This document shows positions 6,138 through 12,932 of a stretch of 51,579 nucleotides of DNA, in pieces; position 1 is the stretch's first letter; every line of letters begins with the position of its first letter. A program made the translations under genes and the position numbers. Origin of the DNA: a virus. The stretch lies in the IMG/VR virus record IMGVR_UViG_3300042516_002999, positions 1-51,579 of that record, one strand, 5' to 3'. Below the pieces are notes generated by a model. The model made no database searches and was not told where the DNA came from. It saw only the letters and a program-made list of their open reading frames with translations.

Positions 6138-6538
6138 AACAAAACGGATTTATTGACCCTCCTGCTATTCTCTTTATTGCTGGTGTGTTCTTCATTGGTG
6201 GTATCCTCTTTATTGGTGGTCCTCAATACAACGTATGGCAACAATCTCTTGCTGGTAAAGCAGAACTTCAGAAAGCAGAATATACCCGACAGGTAGCAGT
6301 GTTGGAAGCACAAGCAAAGAAAGATAGTGCTCAGCAACTTGCTGATGCTGAAATCATCCGTGCTACTGGTGTTGCCAAAGCAAACCAAATTATCGGTGAT
6401 AGTCTGAAAGATAACCGTGAGTATCTCCAGTATCTTTACATCACTGGTCTGGAAGAAGGATCTAATAAAGGTAACGTGACGATCTACGTTCCTACCGAAG
6501 GTGGTATGCCTGTCCCTACACTTCAAATGAACAAATGA
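6134..6538 (+). CDS. Band-7/prohibitin-like membrane protein, C-terminal half only
   Basis: 134 residues. Residues 11-29 (AILFIAGVFFIGGILFIGG) are a membrane anchor. Residues 40-92 are a charged coiled coil with the sequence AEIIRATGVAKANQII, the signature of the region after the SPFH domain in prohibitin/Band-7 proteins. The SPFH domain itself is missing: anchor and coiled coil are joined directly, at about half the usual length. Band-7 proteins assemble into rings that organise membranes and modulate proteases such as FtsH. A phage version without the core could insert into and disturb the host complex, for example around FtsH and photosystem II repair; that role is inference. It is linked by overlap to small membrane-protein genes on both sides. 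Confidence 0.7.
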   Translation: MKQNGFIDPPAILFIAGVFFIGGILFIGGPQYNVWQQSLAGKAELQKAEYTRQVAVLEAQAKKDSAQQLADAEIIRATGVAKANQIIGDSLKDNREYLQYLYITGLEEGSNKGNVTIYVPTEGGMPVPTLQMNK

Positions 6539-6693
6539 ACCGCAAATACATTGTTGCTGGATTGATTGGTTTTGCAGTCATTCTTGGTTGGAATATCTTT
6601 CTAATCCAGCGTGATGAAAGTCTTTATGATGCCTACTATCGTTCTAAAGCGATAGATAATCTAAAGAAACCTCCCTCTGCTGAGATTAAATGA
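6535..6693 (+). CDS. Small single-pass membrane protein
   Basis: 52 residues beginning MNRKYIVAGLIGFAVILGWN. Residues 5-24 form one transmembrane helix. The remaining soluble tail is charged (RDESLYDAYYRSKAIDNLKK). It is coupled by ATGA overlap to the Band-7-like gene upstream, so it may partner with it. Confidence 0.6.
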   Translation: MNRKYIVAGLIGFAVILGWNIFLIQRDESLYDAYYRSKAIDNLKKPPSAEIK

Positions 6694-6803
6694 CGCTTGC
6701 AGTTGGTGTCTTTACCTACCTTATGTTGGTAGTATTAGTATTATTGATACTTACCTACTATTTTAAGGTAATTCGACCAAAAAACGAATCGCATTTTAAC
6801 TAA
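6690..6803 (+). CDS. Very small membrane protein
   Basis: 37 residues, most of them one hydrophobic helix (FTYLMLVVLVLLILTYYF), with a short basic tail (KVIRPKNESHFN). It overlaps the upstream stop. It belongs to the cluster of tiny membrane proteins at 5.9-7.1 kb. Confidence 0.5.
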   Translation: MTLAVGVFTYLMLVVLVLLILTYYFKVIRPKNESHFN

Positions 6804-6804
6804 A

Positions 6805-6942
6805 ATGATTTCTAAAAAACTTCGTGATCTCATTAAACAAGCAGAAATGAACAAAGTAGCAGAAGAGTTCTGGAAAGAAGTTGAACGGGAAGCAGCTAAA
6901 CTTGAAGTTCCCGTTGACTACTACTTGGCGGAGTTTTATTGA
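6805..6942 (+). CDS. Small helical hypothetical protein
   Basis: 45 residues (MISKKLRDLIKQAEMNKVAE onwards), charged and helical, ending VDYYLAEFY. Its stop is coupled to the next ATG. No family is recognised. Confidence 0.5.
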   Translation: MISKKLRDLIKQAEMNKVAEEFWKEVEREAAKLEVPVDYYLAEFY

Positions 6943-7055
6943 TGACTTTTCTACTTGGAATGGGACTGGGTTCTCTACTTACAATCGGTGCAGCATTTAT
7001 CTTTGCTGCTGACCAAAATAATCTTGACGAAGGCGACGAAAACTACTACAATTAA
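6942..7055 (+). CDS. Very small membrane protein
   Basis: 37 residues. MTFLLGMGLGSLLTIGAAFI forms a Gly-rich membrane helix, followed by an acidic tail (DQNNLDEGDENYYN). The start overlaps the previous stop. Like its neighbours it is probably a small subunit or regulator at the host membrane. Confidence 0.5.
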   Translation: MTFLLGMGLGSLLTIGAAFIFAADQNNLDEGDENYYN

Positions 7056-7075
7056 GAGGTAATTTACGAATAAAA

Positions 7076-7318
7076 ATGGCACAAAAGTTTCTTTACATCG
7101 TTGACCATTACATCCCTTTTCCCTCCAGTGAATATGGTGGACTTTGGAATGTTATTGCTGAAAACGACAATGAGTGTTTCGATCTGATTTCTGCAGAAGA
7201 TGATGGGAACTTCTATGAGCAGCATTACACAACTCTTCGTGAAAATGTGTTAAGCGCAAGAACTTATGCTCTTGCCGAGGATGTAGAATCTGGCGTAGTC
7301 GAATCCTTTACAACCTGA
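7076..7318 (+). CDS. Conserved cyanophage protein
   Basis: 80 residues starting MAQKFLYIVDHYIPFPSSEY. GLWNVIAENDNECFDLISAED follows, an alternating pattern that suggests a small beta-alpha domain. AAGAGGT lies about 15 bases upstream as a ribosome site. It is coupled to the coiled-coil gene at 7318. Known only as a conserved cyanophage protein. Confidence 0.6.
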   Translation: MAQKFLYIVDHYIPFPSSEYGGLWNVIAENDNECFDLISAEDDGNFYEQHYTTLRENVLSARTYALAEDVESGVVESFTT

Positions 7319-7485
7319 TGACTAATCACGTTACTCACACCAATAAGATGGTGTTTGATTTGAAGAAACAGTATCAAGAACGTATCGAACAACTGCAAAG
7401 TAAAATTGCAGAACAAGAACACGAAATCTCACAACTGCAAAAACAAATTGAGTACATGTCGCGTGACAAGTTCTATGACTGTTGA
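7318..7485 (+). CDS. Small coiled-coil protein
   Basis: 55 residues. After a short N-terminus, residues 12-47 form a clear heptad helix (FDLKKQYQERIEQLQSKIAE and EISQLQKQIEYM), a likely dimeric coiled coil. It starts on the preceding stop and overlaps the next gene by 11 bases. The partner is unknown. Confidence 0.6.
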   Translation: MTNHVTHTNKMVFDLKKQYQERIEQLQSKIAEQEHEISQLQKQIEYMSRDKFYDC

Positions 7486-7765
7486 AGTTCCGCCTCTCCC
7501 CTATTCTGCCCCTGAAGGATACTATTATGAGTGTGAAGAGTTCAAGCGAAATGTTGTCAGTATTTGGTTATGCAACACTCGCAAGTTTGTCTATAATAAT
7601 GGTGTTCCAACCAGAACTATACACTCCTTCTACAATACCAAAACCAGAGAGTATTTCGCCCCCATCAATAGTAAAACCATTGGTGCTTGTGTAAATATCA
7701 AGGAAACGCGAAATTACACTACAATGCCCATCAAGCAGTCCCCATTAGATGCGTTCTTTGTATGA
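7475..7765 (+). CDS. Hypothetical protein
   Basis: 96 residues from ATG 7475; a longer reading back to 7406 would run through the coiled-coil gene and is unlikely. The sequence starts MTVEVPPLPYSAPEGYYYEC and has many Tyr, Asn and Thr residues (RKFVYNNGVPTRTIHSFYN, TREYFAPINSKT), suggesting a beta-rich domain. The next gene starts inside its stop. Confidence 0.55.
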   Translation: MTVEVPPLPYSAPEGYYYECEEFKRNVVSIWLCNTRKFVYNNGVPTRTIHSFYNTKTREYFAPINSKTIGACVNIKETRNYTTMPIKQSPLDAFFV

Positions 7766-8037
7766 CATACAAACCACAAGTCAATGATTATGTTGAATGG
7801 ACAAAAGGTGTTGAGGGTTGGGTTTATTTTAGGGATGATGAATACATAACGATTGAATATGTTGTTCGCCCTAAAGATGAAGAAAACTATGAATGTTGTC
7901 CTATTCATAAGAATGAAAGATTGCTTGTAGTTTGTTACAAAGAAGATTGGAAACAGTTGAAGTATGTTAGATCAAGAAAATCAAGATATGAAGAAGAACA
8001 AGAGTGCTTGGCGTTGGTGGGCGAAAGCATTAGGTGA
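7762..8037 (+). CDS. Conserved cyanophage protein
   Basis: 91 residues from ATG 7762. The pattern MTYKPQVNDYVEW, GVEGWVYF, YITIEYVVRPKDEENY, CCPIHKNERLLVVCY is known from many cyanomyoviruses and resembles a small SH3-like beta barrel. The Cys-Cys and His residues could bind metal. The C-terminus overlaps the following membrane-protein gene by 74 bases. Confidence 0.65.
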   Translation: MTYKPQVNDYVEWTKGVEGWVYFRDDEYITIEYVVRPKDEENYECCPIHKNERLLVVCYKEDWKQLKYVRSRKSRYEEEQECLALVGESIR

Positions 8038-8254
8038 AAAAGCAAGTAAATGTGATCGTGAATCGGATAAGGTTGCCCTTATCCGAACTTTTATTTTTGC
8101 AACGTATTTGATTACCAATGCTTTTATTGTCGCTGGTGTAATTCGTCACTGGAATGATGAGACGAAGATTGAAGTATTTGTGGAAACTTCTACTATTCCA
8201 GAGTATGAAACTCCATCAGTCAAATACTCAAATAAGACCCTTGAGTTTGAGTGA
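7964..8254 (+). CDS. Single-pass membrane protein, conserved in cyanophages
   Basis: 96 residues from ATG 7964; ATG 7988 (MKKNKSAWRWWAKALG) fits the start of relatives better. Both overlap the previous gene. The segment WRWWAKALGEKASKCDRESD is followed by a membrane helix (FIFATYLITNAFIVAGVI) and an acidic tail. It is the last gene before a late promoter at 8256. Confidence 0.6.
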   Translation: MLDQENQDMKKNKSAWRWWAKALGEKASKCDRESDKVALIRTFIFATYLITNAFIVAGVIRHWNDETKIEVFVETSTIPEYETPSVKYSNKTLEFE

Positions 8255-8255
8255 A

Positions 8256-8263
8256 TATAAATA
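8256..8263 (+). promoter_or_regulatory. T4-type late promoter
   Basis: Exact TATAAATA, 20 bases before the ATG at 8284. It marks a block of late genes inside the otherwise early small-gene region. Confidence 0.75.
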
Positions 8264-8283
8264 TCTAAAAAGTTATTCGTAAC

Positions 8284-8931
8284 ATGGACGCTCAAGACAT
8301 TCGCAATCTTCAAGAAGCATATTTGGAAGTTGTTAGTAATCAACTTGATGAAGTATTAGATACTCCACAAAAAACGCAATCTTATGCGGCAAAAAATGCT
8401 GCTTCTGCTGTGGGAGCATTTGTTAGAGGAGATAAAAAAACTCTATCTAAAAGATTTGAGGGTGCTAAACGAGGAATGAAAAAGATTGAAAAAAGAAAAG
8501 AGCAAAAAGAACAAGTAGATATTTACGACATCATCCTCTCACATCTTCTTGATGAAGGATATGCTGAAACTGAAGAGGCAGCATCTGCAATTATGGTGAA
8601 TATGAGTGAAGAGTGGAGAGAGAGTATTATGATTGCTGAAGGTATGACGATGAAAGATTTCAAGGCAAATCGTAAAAAAGCAAAAGCGTCTGCTACTCGT
8701 GCTGATGCTGTGAAGAGAGGTCATGTAGGTAAGGAATGGTATAACAGTGGTAGAAGATATTCTCCAGATGAAGCAAAGAGAATGCGTTCAAACCTGGATG
8801 ATGAAGAAAGACGCACGAGACATCGTAGTGCTGTAGATCCTGATAATGAGAATGATGATAACTTCTCTGCAGACAAGACGAAGAACCCCAAGAAACTTCG
8901 TAAGCAAAAAGCAATGGGAGAATTAGGATAA
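8284..8931 (+). CDS. Conserved cyanophage virion-associated protein (putative)
   Basis: 215 residues. The start MDAQDIRNLQEAYLEVV and the segment DIILSHLLDEGYAETEEAAS with MSEEWRESIM (about residues 78-117) match a family common in cyanomyovirus genomes, usually listed as structural or hypothetical. Residues 120-215 are highly charged and basic, ending KNPKKLRKQKAMGELG. A consensus late promoter precedes it and a similarly basic gene follows after one base, so it is likely made late and packaged or used in assembly. No enzyme motif is present. Confidence 0.7.
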   Translation: MDAQDIRNLQEAYLEVVSNQLDEVLDTPQKTQSYAAKNAASAVGAFVRGDKKTLSKRFEGAKRGMKKIEKRKEQKEQVDIYDIILSHLLDEGYAETEEAASAIMVNMSEEWRESIMIAEGMTMKDFKANRKKAKASATRADAVKRGHVGKEWYNSGRRYSPDEAKRMRSNLDDEERRTRHRSAVDPDNENDDNFSADKTKNPKKLRKQKAMGELG

Positions 8932-8932
8932 A

Positions 8933-9511
8933 ATGCTAACATTCAGAGAGTTTTATCAAATCTGCGAGGGTAAGAAACCTGATACTCCTCCACATGCAGT
9001 TCCTGGAACTTACAAGAGAGATAGTGAAGGGAATATTTCCTATACTCTTCAGCGTTATGATGGTCCAATGGGTAAACCGAAAAAGAAAGAAGTTGATAAG
9101 TTGATTGTGAAGCGTAGTGGAGGCAAGGCAGTAACTGATAGAATAAAGAAACTAGCAAAATCTGTCAAAAAGATTGATGAAGATCTAGAACAAAGAAGAC
9201 AAGATCTTCGACAAAGACAATTTGGGCAAATGCAAGCATATAAACAAAAAGTTGCAGACTATAAAGCATCTCAAAGAGAGAAGCAACAAGCATCTTCCGA
9301 AAGAGAAACTCTAAAAAGGGAAATTAAGAGAGAGTTGCAAACAGAGCAAACTCCGCATATGAAGCCAAATCTTTATAGTAAGCAAGTGGCAATGCGACAA
9401 GCAGCACAAAAAACTGCACAAATTAAACATGTTCATCAAGAACTTGGCGCGGAGGCAAGAGCACAACAAGCACAGAAAAGAGCAGAAATGAGAGCAATAC
9501 TTTCTCGTTGA
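8933..9511 (+). CDS. Putative internal head protein with a capsid-targeting N-terminus
   Basis: 192 residues. The N-terminus MLTFREFYQICEG has the pattern of the T4 internal-protein targeting peptide, which ends (I/L)xE before the cut made by the gp21 prohead protease; here the cut would follow E13. The rest is very basic and helical, rich in Gln, Lys and Arg (EDLEQRRQDLRQRQFGQMQA), as expected for a DNA-associated packaged protein. A related N-terminus occurs in the gene at 10152. It lies directly downstream of the late promoter and the gene at 8284. The same composition could also suit a scaffold-like protein. Confidence 0.6.
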   Translation: MLTFREFYQICEGKKPDTPPHAVPGTYKRDSEGNISYTLQRYDGPMGKPKKKEVDKLIVKRSGGKAVTDRIKKLAKSVKKIDEDLEQRRQDLRQRQFGQMQAYKQKVADYKASQREKQQASSERETLKREIKRELQTEQTPHMKPNLYSKQVAMRQAAQKTAQIKHVHQELGAEARAQQAQKRAEMRAILSR

Positions 9512-9550
9512 ATTAAAATAGCTCACCTTCAAAGTGTCCTAGTAATGTAG
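9510..9550 (+). repeat. Dispersed intergenic repeat, copy 2 (leader type)
   Basis: GAATTAAAATAGCTCACC followed by TTCAAAGTGTCCTAG and TAATGTAGGC. The anti-Shine-Dalgarno-like block has one change (ACCTTC). ATG directly followed by TAG lies at 9544-9549. The following gene begins at 9565. Confidence 0.88.
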
Positions 9551-9564
9551 GCAAGAAACAAATT

Positions 9565-9729
9565 ATGGACTGCTTCGACGACATTCAAATTGAAGACTTT
9601 TCTACCTTTGATTTTGTTGAAGAGATGAATGAGTTTCTCTCTGATGGGGAAGATGATGACCGACTTTTCCCCAATGTTCACACCAAGTTTGATGTGAATG
9701 AATACCTTAACGGAAACTATGATTATTGA
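9565..9729 (+). CDS. Small acidic protein
   Basis: 54 residues, extremely acidic: MDCFDDIQIEDFSTFDFVEE, then DGEDDDRLF. Such charge is typical of phage DNA mimics or inhibitors, but no family is recognised. It is the first gene of a repeat cassette, with a 15-base leader after the repeat. Confidence 0.55.
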   Translation: MDCFDDIQIEDFSTFDFVEEMNEFLSDGEDDDRLFPNVHTKFDVNEYLNGNYDY

Positions 9730-9731
9730 TT

Positions 9732-9917
9732 ATGCCTGAAACTTATACTTTTGGAGGCGATGCTGTTACCATCCTTGGTTTGGTTGGTGTTATTTCAGCG
9801 TTTGTTATTGTTGTTACTGCCTTCAAGCGGTTTTATTATTCTCCTTACAATGTTCGTGTGACACCTAAGCAAGTGTCTACAGAAACCCCCACCGATCACA
9901 ATTCTACTGTATCCTGA
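9732..9917 (+). CDS. Single-pass membrane protein
   Basis: 61 residues from ATG 9732; the TTG at 9726 is in frame but would overlap the preceding stop. Residues 10-32 (AVTILGLVGVISAFVIVVTAF) form a membrane helix with a basic patch after it (KRFYYS) and a Thr/Ser-rich tail. It is separated by two bases from the upstream gene. Confidence 0.55.
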   Translation: MPETYTFGGDAVTILGLVGVISAFVIVVTAFKRFYYSPYNVRVTPKQVSTETPTDHNSTVS

Positions 9918-9921
9918 ACAA

Positions 9922-10122
9922 ATGATTGAACAAATCCCTAACGTGCTTCCTCACATTCGTGAACTGAAAGATGCTTGGAGGAAGCAAGATTTTAAGTTCA
10001 CTAAACAGCAACAAGAAGAATATGATCTCCTACTTGCTACCCGACGTGAACGTGTGAAGCAATTTTATGCTGAAGGACGTGTATTCAAAGGTGCATATAA
10101 AGCAAAGGAAGAAGAGTTCTAA
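9922..10122 (+). CDS. Small helical hypothetical protein
   Basis: 66 residues beginning MIEQIPNVLPHIRELKDAWR, basic in the middle (RRERVKQFYAEGR) and ending KAKEEEF. It is charged and helical. Its stop lies within a CTAAATA box that probably starts transcription of the next gene. Confidence 0.55.
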   Translation: MIEQIPNVLPHIRELKDAWRKQDFKFTKQQQEEYDLLLATRRERVKQFYAEGRVFKGAYKAKEEEF

Positions 10123-10125
10123 ATA
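10119..10125 (+). promoter_or_regulatory. Probable late promoter (CTAAATA type)
   Basis: CTAAATA, the common cyanophage form of the T4 late box, 26 bases before ATG 10152. It overlaps the upstream stop codon. Confidence 0.5.
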
Positions 10126-10151
10126 CTAAAAAGTAGTGTTTAGATAGAACA

Positions 10152-10829
10152 ATGCGTAGTTTTCAGGAGTTTATGTCACTTTGCGAAGCATCTGATGCTG
10201 ATGCTGCTAGTAAACTTGGTTGGGGCGGTGGTGCTTCCATTATCAAAACTGGTGCAGGTGGTAGAATAGGTAAAGAGCGCAAAAAGACTGCTCCTGAAAG
10301 ACGCAGAGTAAAAGCAGTTGGTGGTGGTAAAACTGAACCAGTTGCTTATAAGACACGCAAAGATGTTGGTCAGCAAAGAGGATCTTCAGCACCTGCACCT
10401 GGAAGAGGAGCAGGTGCAACAGCATTGAAACCTGGAACTGCAGGAACTCAAGGAAGTGCTGCAATGACTGCTAAAGAGAGACAGCGTAAAGCATATCTTG
10501 AGCGTAAAGCAAAAGAAAGTGGTAAAGAACAACCAAAGACTGCATCACAAGCAATCGCTCAAGCTAAACCACAACAAGAAAAGAAACCAGCAGCAAAACC
10601 ACGCAGACAGTGGAAAACAGAAACTGGTGCTCCTATGACACGTCAGGAGAGAGATGCTGCTAGAAATAGAGAGAAAACTCAAGCAGCACAAAAAACTAAG
10701 AAATCTGCTACTGAGATTCTTGCACAAATGCGTAGAGAATACGAAGCAGATGGTGGAAAGTGGAGTAATGCTGTTGCTGTTCGTATGAGAGCAAAAGCAA
10801 AAGCAGCAGCACAAGCATCAGGGAGTTGA
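10152..10829 (+). CDS. Second putative internal head protein with a capsid-targeting N-terminus
   Basis: 225 residues. MRSFQEFMSLCEA matches the N-terminal pattern of the protein at 8933 and of T4 internal proteins; a gp21-type cut after E12 in LCE is expected. The remainder is low-complexity and highly basic, rich in Ala, Gly, Gln, Lys and Arg (PAPGRGAGATALKPGTAG and EKKPAAKPRRQW), ending KAKAAAQASGS. No enzyme motif is present. A late promoter precedes it and an intergenic repeat follows. A packaged DNA-binding or ejection role is inferred from composition and N-terminus. Confidence 0.6.
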   Translation: MRSFQEFMSLCEASDADAASKLGWGGGASIIKTGAGGRIGKERKKTAPERRRVKAVGGGKTEPVAYKTRKDVGQQRGSSAPAPGRGAGATALKPGTAGTQGSAAMTAKERQRKAYLERKAKESGKEQPKTASQAIAQAKPQQEKKPAAKPRRQWKTETGAPMTRQERDAARNREKTQAAQKTKKSATEILAQMRREYEADGGKWSNAVAVRMRAKAKAAAQASGS

Positions 10830-10833
10830 GACC

Positions 10834-10880
10834 AATTAAAGTTACTCACCTCCAAAGTGTCCTAGTAGTATAAGGACAAC
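10834..10880 (+). repeat. Dispersed intergenic repeat, copy 3 (leader type, with hairpin)
   Basis: Variant with AATTAAAGTTACTCACC, then TCCAAAGTGTCC and TAGTAGTATAAGGAC. ATG is replaced by ATA. TGTCCT (10858-10863) and AGGACA (10873-10878) can pair as a 6-bp stem. The following gene starts at 10893. Confidence 0.88.
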
Positions 10881-10892
10881 ACTCAAAACATT

Positions 10893-11051
10893 ATGCTTTG
10901 GCAAGACCGCAACGGTAACTGGTTCATGACCAAATCTGCCCTTGATATGAAGATTGAGCAAGCAATGATTGCTGAGAACGCTAACAAAGTATGGGAAGAA
11001 AAAGAGCGTTCTGGTGATTGGTTGTTTGATGAAATGTTCGCGGTTGATTAA
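10893..11051 (+). CDS. Small hypothetical protein
   Basis: 52 residues starting MLWQDRNGNWFMTKSALDMK. It contains a helical middle (IEQAMIAENANKVWEEKERS) and an acidic end. It is the only gene of its cassette and is followed within ten bases by a terminator-like hairpin. Confidence 0.6.
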   Translation: MLWQDRNGNWFMTKSALDMKIEQAMIAENANKVWEEKERSGDWLFDEMFAVD

Positions 11052-11060
11052 CTGCCCACC

Positions 11061-11101
11061 AGCACGCTCCACAGTCGCCTGTAAGCGTGCTATTTTGTCT
11101 T
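11061..11101 (+). terminator. Terminator-like hairpin
   Basis: AGCACGCT (11061-11068) pairs perfectly with AGCGTGCT (11084-11091) across a 15-base loop, followed by ATTTTGTCTTT. It ends the cassette of the gene at 10893. Confidence 0.6.
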
Positions 11102-11124
11102 TACCTATCAAACCACTGAAAGCA

Positions 11125-11322
11125 ATGAATTACATTCAAATCCCTGATTTTGTCTTTGATGATGTCATTCGCCTTCTCCAAGAGGGTGTTAATGTCTCCA
11201 AGAATGTTGATTTCAGTTCTAATCCTGAAACTGAGAGAAGTCCATCCTTTGCGAATGGGTACAATCGTGCTACAATGCAAGGTGTGATTGATAAACTGAA
11301 CTACTATAAGAAGGCGAATTAA
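11125..11322 (+). CDS. Small hypothetical protein
   Basis: 65 residues from ATG 11125; longer in-frame starts would run through the preceding gene and terminator. It starts MNYIQIPDFVFDDVIRLLQE and ends with a helix (QGVIDKLNYYKKAN). The stop TAA is part of the AATTAA at the left edge of repeat copy 4. Confidence 0.6.
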   Translation: MNYIQIPDFVFDDVIRLLQEGVNVSKNVDFSSNPETERSPSFANGYNRATMQGVIDKLNYYKKAN

Positions 11323-11357
11323 AGTTACTCACCTCTGAAGTGTCCTAATACTAGATG
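11316..11357 (+). repeat. Dispersed intergenic repeat, copy 4 (degenerate)
   Basis: GAATTAAAGTTACTCACC is intact, followed by TCTGAAGTGTCCTAATAC. The right end reads CTAGATGATG, so the helicase start codon falls just inside or after the repeat. Confidence 0.8.
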
Positions 11358-12599
11358 ATGATTCCAATGCAAATCCAACTTCGCCCACATCAGCAACGTG
11401 GTCTTGATGCTATGGCGAAGCATAATAAAGGACAGTTGATTAAACCAACTGGAGCGGGAAAAACTTTGACTATGATTTCAGATGCTCTGCGTGAGTTGCA
11501 GTCTGAAACTCCGCAGACCATTGTTGTTGTTGCTCCCCGCATCTTGCTCGCTGAGCAACTGTCTTCTGAGTTCCTGGAGTTTATTACCAACGCAAAGGTT
11601 TTCCATATCCACTCGGGAGAGACGCATCACGAGTCTTCTACTCGTCCCTATGAGATTCGTCGCTGGGTTGATGCCAATGCTGACAATCATCGCTTGATTG
11701 TAACCACTTACAACTCTCTGTCGCGTCTTCAAGTGGCAGGAATTGATGTGGATACGATCTACTTTGATGAGGCACATAACAGTGTTCAGCGTCACTTTTT
11801 CCCTGCAACTGAGCACTTTGCTGCTAACGCACGTCGCTGCTACTTCTTTACTGCAACTCCCAAACATTCCCTCGCTACTGGCAAACCTGGGATGAATGAT
11901 GCTGCTGTTTATGGTCAGGTAATCTGCAAAGTCCCAGCTCCTGAGTTAGTCGAAGGTGGGTACATTGTTCCTCCTAAAGTGATCGTCAAGCAACTGGAAA
12001 TGGTACAAGGTAAGCAGACTAACTTCGACCGCGATGCTGCTAACCTGCTGGAAACCATTGATGACAACAAGGTCGGTAAGATTCTGATTTGTGCTAAGGC
12101 AACCAAGCAAATCGTGTCTCTTGTGTCTGAAACTGATTTCTGCTTTGAACTAGAGCAACGTGGTTACTCTTGGATGTATATTACTGCCAAGACTGGTGCT
12201 GTGATTGATGGCAAGAAAGTGAACCGTGAAGTATTCTTCGACACCCTATCTGCCTGGGGTAAGGATAACGATAAGAAATTCGTTGTTCTACACCACAGTA
12301 TCCTCGCTGAAGGTATCAATGTGAGCGGTCTGGAAGCAGTTCTTTTCCTGCGTAACATGGACTTCATTGGCATCAGTCAGACGATCGGACGTTGCATCCG
12401 TTTGCATCACGATGATGCCAAAGGTCTGCGCGATGGCAGTATCCAACCTGGCAACCTGGGTCAGTATACCAAATCGTTCGGTCTGGTTTGCATCCCAGTC
12501 TACAGCAAGGTTGGTATCAGCACCGCACGCGCTGTGCAGTCTGTGGTTGATACGATCTTCCAGAAGGGCGAACCCGCTATCAGTGTGGTGCGGCGGTGA
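11355..12599 (+). CDS. Superfamily 2 DNA/RNA helicase
   Basis: 414 residues. Motif I (Walker A) is PTGAGKT at 31-37, motif II is DEAH at 138-141, motif III is TATP at 166-169 and motif VI is QTIGRCIR near 342-349, so both RecA-like lobes are present. LRPHQQRGLDAM at 9-20 is the Q-motif-like start of RecG/UvsW/type III restriction-like helicases. The enzyme would use ATP to unwind or remodel nucleic acid, probably in replication, recombination or R-loop removal. It lies downstream of a degenerate repeat, has a GC-richer codon use than the small genes around it, and is followed by a GGGGT/ACCCC terminator. It is shorter than T4 UvsW and lacks an obvious extra N-terminal domain. Confidence 0.88.
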   Translation: MMIPMQIQLRPHQQRGLDAMAKHNKGQLIKPTGAGKTLTMISDALRELQSETPQTIVVVAPRILLAEQLSSEFLEFITNAKVFHIHSGETHHESSTRPYEIRRWVDANADNHRLIVTTYNSLSRLQVAGIDVDTIYFDEAHNSVQRHFFPATEHFAANARRCYFFTATPKHSLATGKPGMNDAAVYGQVICKVPAPELVEGGYIVPPKVIVKQLEMVQGKQTNFDRDAANLLETIDDNKVGKILICAKATKQIVSLVSETDFCFELEQRGYSWMYITAKTGAVIDGKKVNREVFFDTLSAWGKDNDKKFVVLHHSILAEGINVSGLEAVLFLRNMDFIGISQTIGRCIRLHHDDAKGLRDGSIQPGNLGQYTKSFGLVCIPVYSKVGISTARAVQSVVDTIFQKGEPAISVVRR

Positions 12600-12613
12600 C
12601 GCCCCCACCAGGG

Positions 12614-12637
12614 ATAGGGGTCAAAACCCCGATTTTT
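12614..12637 (+). terminator. Terminator after the helicase gene
   Basis: GGGGT (12617-12621), loop CAAA, ACCCC (12626-12630), then GATTTTT. The helicase gene ends 15 bases upstream. Confidence 0.65.
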
Positions 12638-12707
12638 CTGCAATTCTATGTCACAGACCCTATGGGTCATCCGCTGCAATCAAAACCACTATTTTTTTGA
12701 AAGTATA

Positions 12708-12887
12708 ATGAAAGAAGCATTTACGATGTTCAAGGATACTTATGCTGCCATTCCTTATGGAAATCAGTATCTCATCATTCACAATGGTCAACAACTTGAT
12801 AAACTTTGTAGGACTGAAAGTTCAGCAAGAAAATATATCACCGATCACAAAAAAGGTAAGTCAATGGCAAAACTTCCTGTGAATTAA
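12708..12887 (+). CDS. Small hypothetical protein
   Basis: 59 residues from ATG 12708; ATG 12726 (MFKDTYAAIPYGNQYLIIHN) is an equally good start because a TATAAT box overlaps the first ATG (12704-12709). The sequence reads as a small beta domain followed by a basic helix (ESSARKYITDHKKGKS), like cyanophage proteins of this length. Its stop TAA comes from the left edge of repeat copy 5. Confidence 0.6.
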   Translation: MKEAFTMFKDTYAAIPYGNQYLIIHNGQQLDKLCRTESSARKYITDHKKGKSMAKLPVN

Positions 12888-12925
12888 AATAGATCACCTC
12901 CAAACTGTACTCATAGTATAAGCAT
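12881..12925 (+). repeat. Dispersed intergenic repeat, copy 5 (leader type, best 16S-tail match)
   Basis: GAATTAAAATAG then GATCACCTCC, which equals ten bases of the 3' end of 16S rRNA, then AAACTGTACTCATAGTATAA. The ATG is absent; the nuclease gene starts at 12933. Confidence 0.87.
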
Positions 12926-12932
12926 CCAACAA

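Noticed and set aside
5876-6526. 216-codon open frame on the minus strand
   Set aside because: It lies opposite three coupled + strand genes, including the Band-7-like one, whose codon pattern and motifs are convincing.
12648-12707. Start at 12648 for the small gene before the nuclease
   Set aside because: The added 20 residues fall in non-coding sequence just after a terminator and have a different character from the rest.
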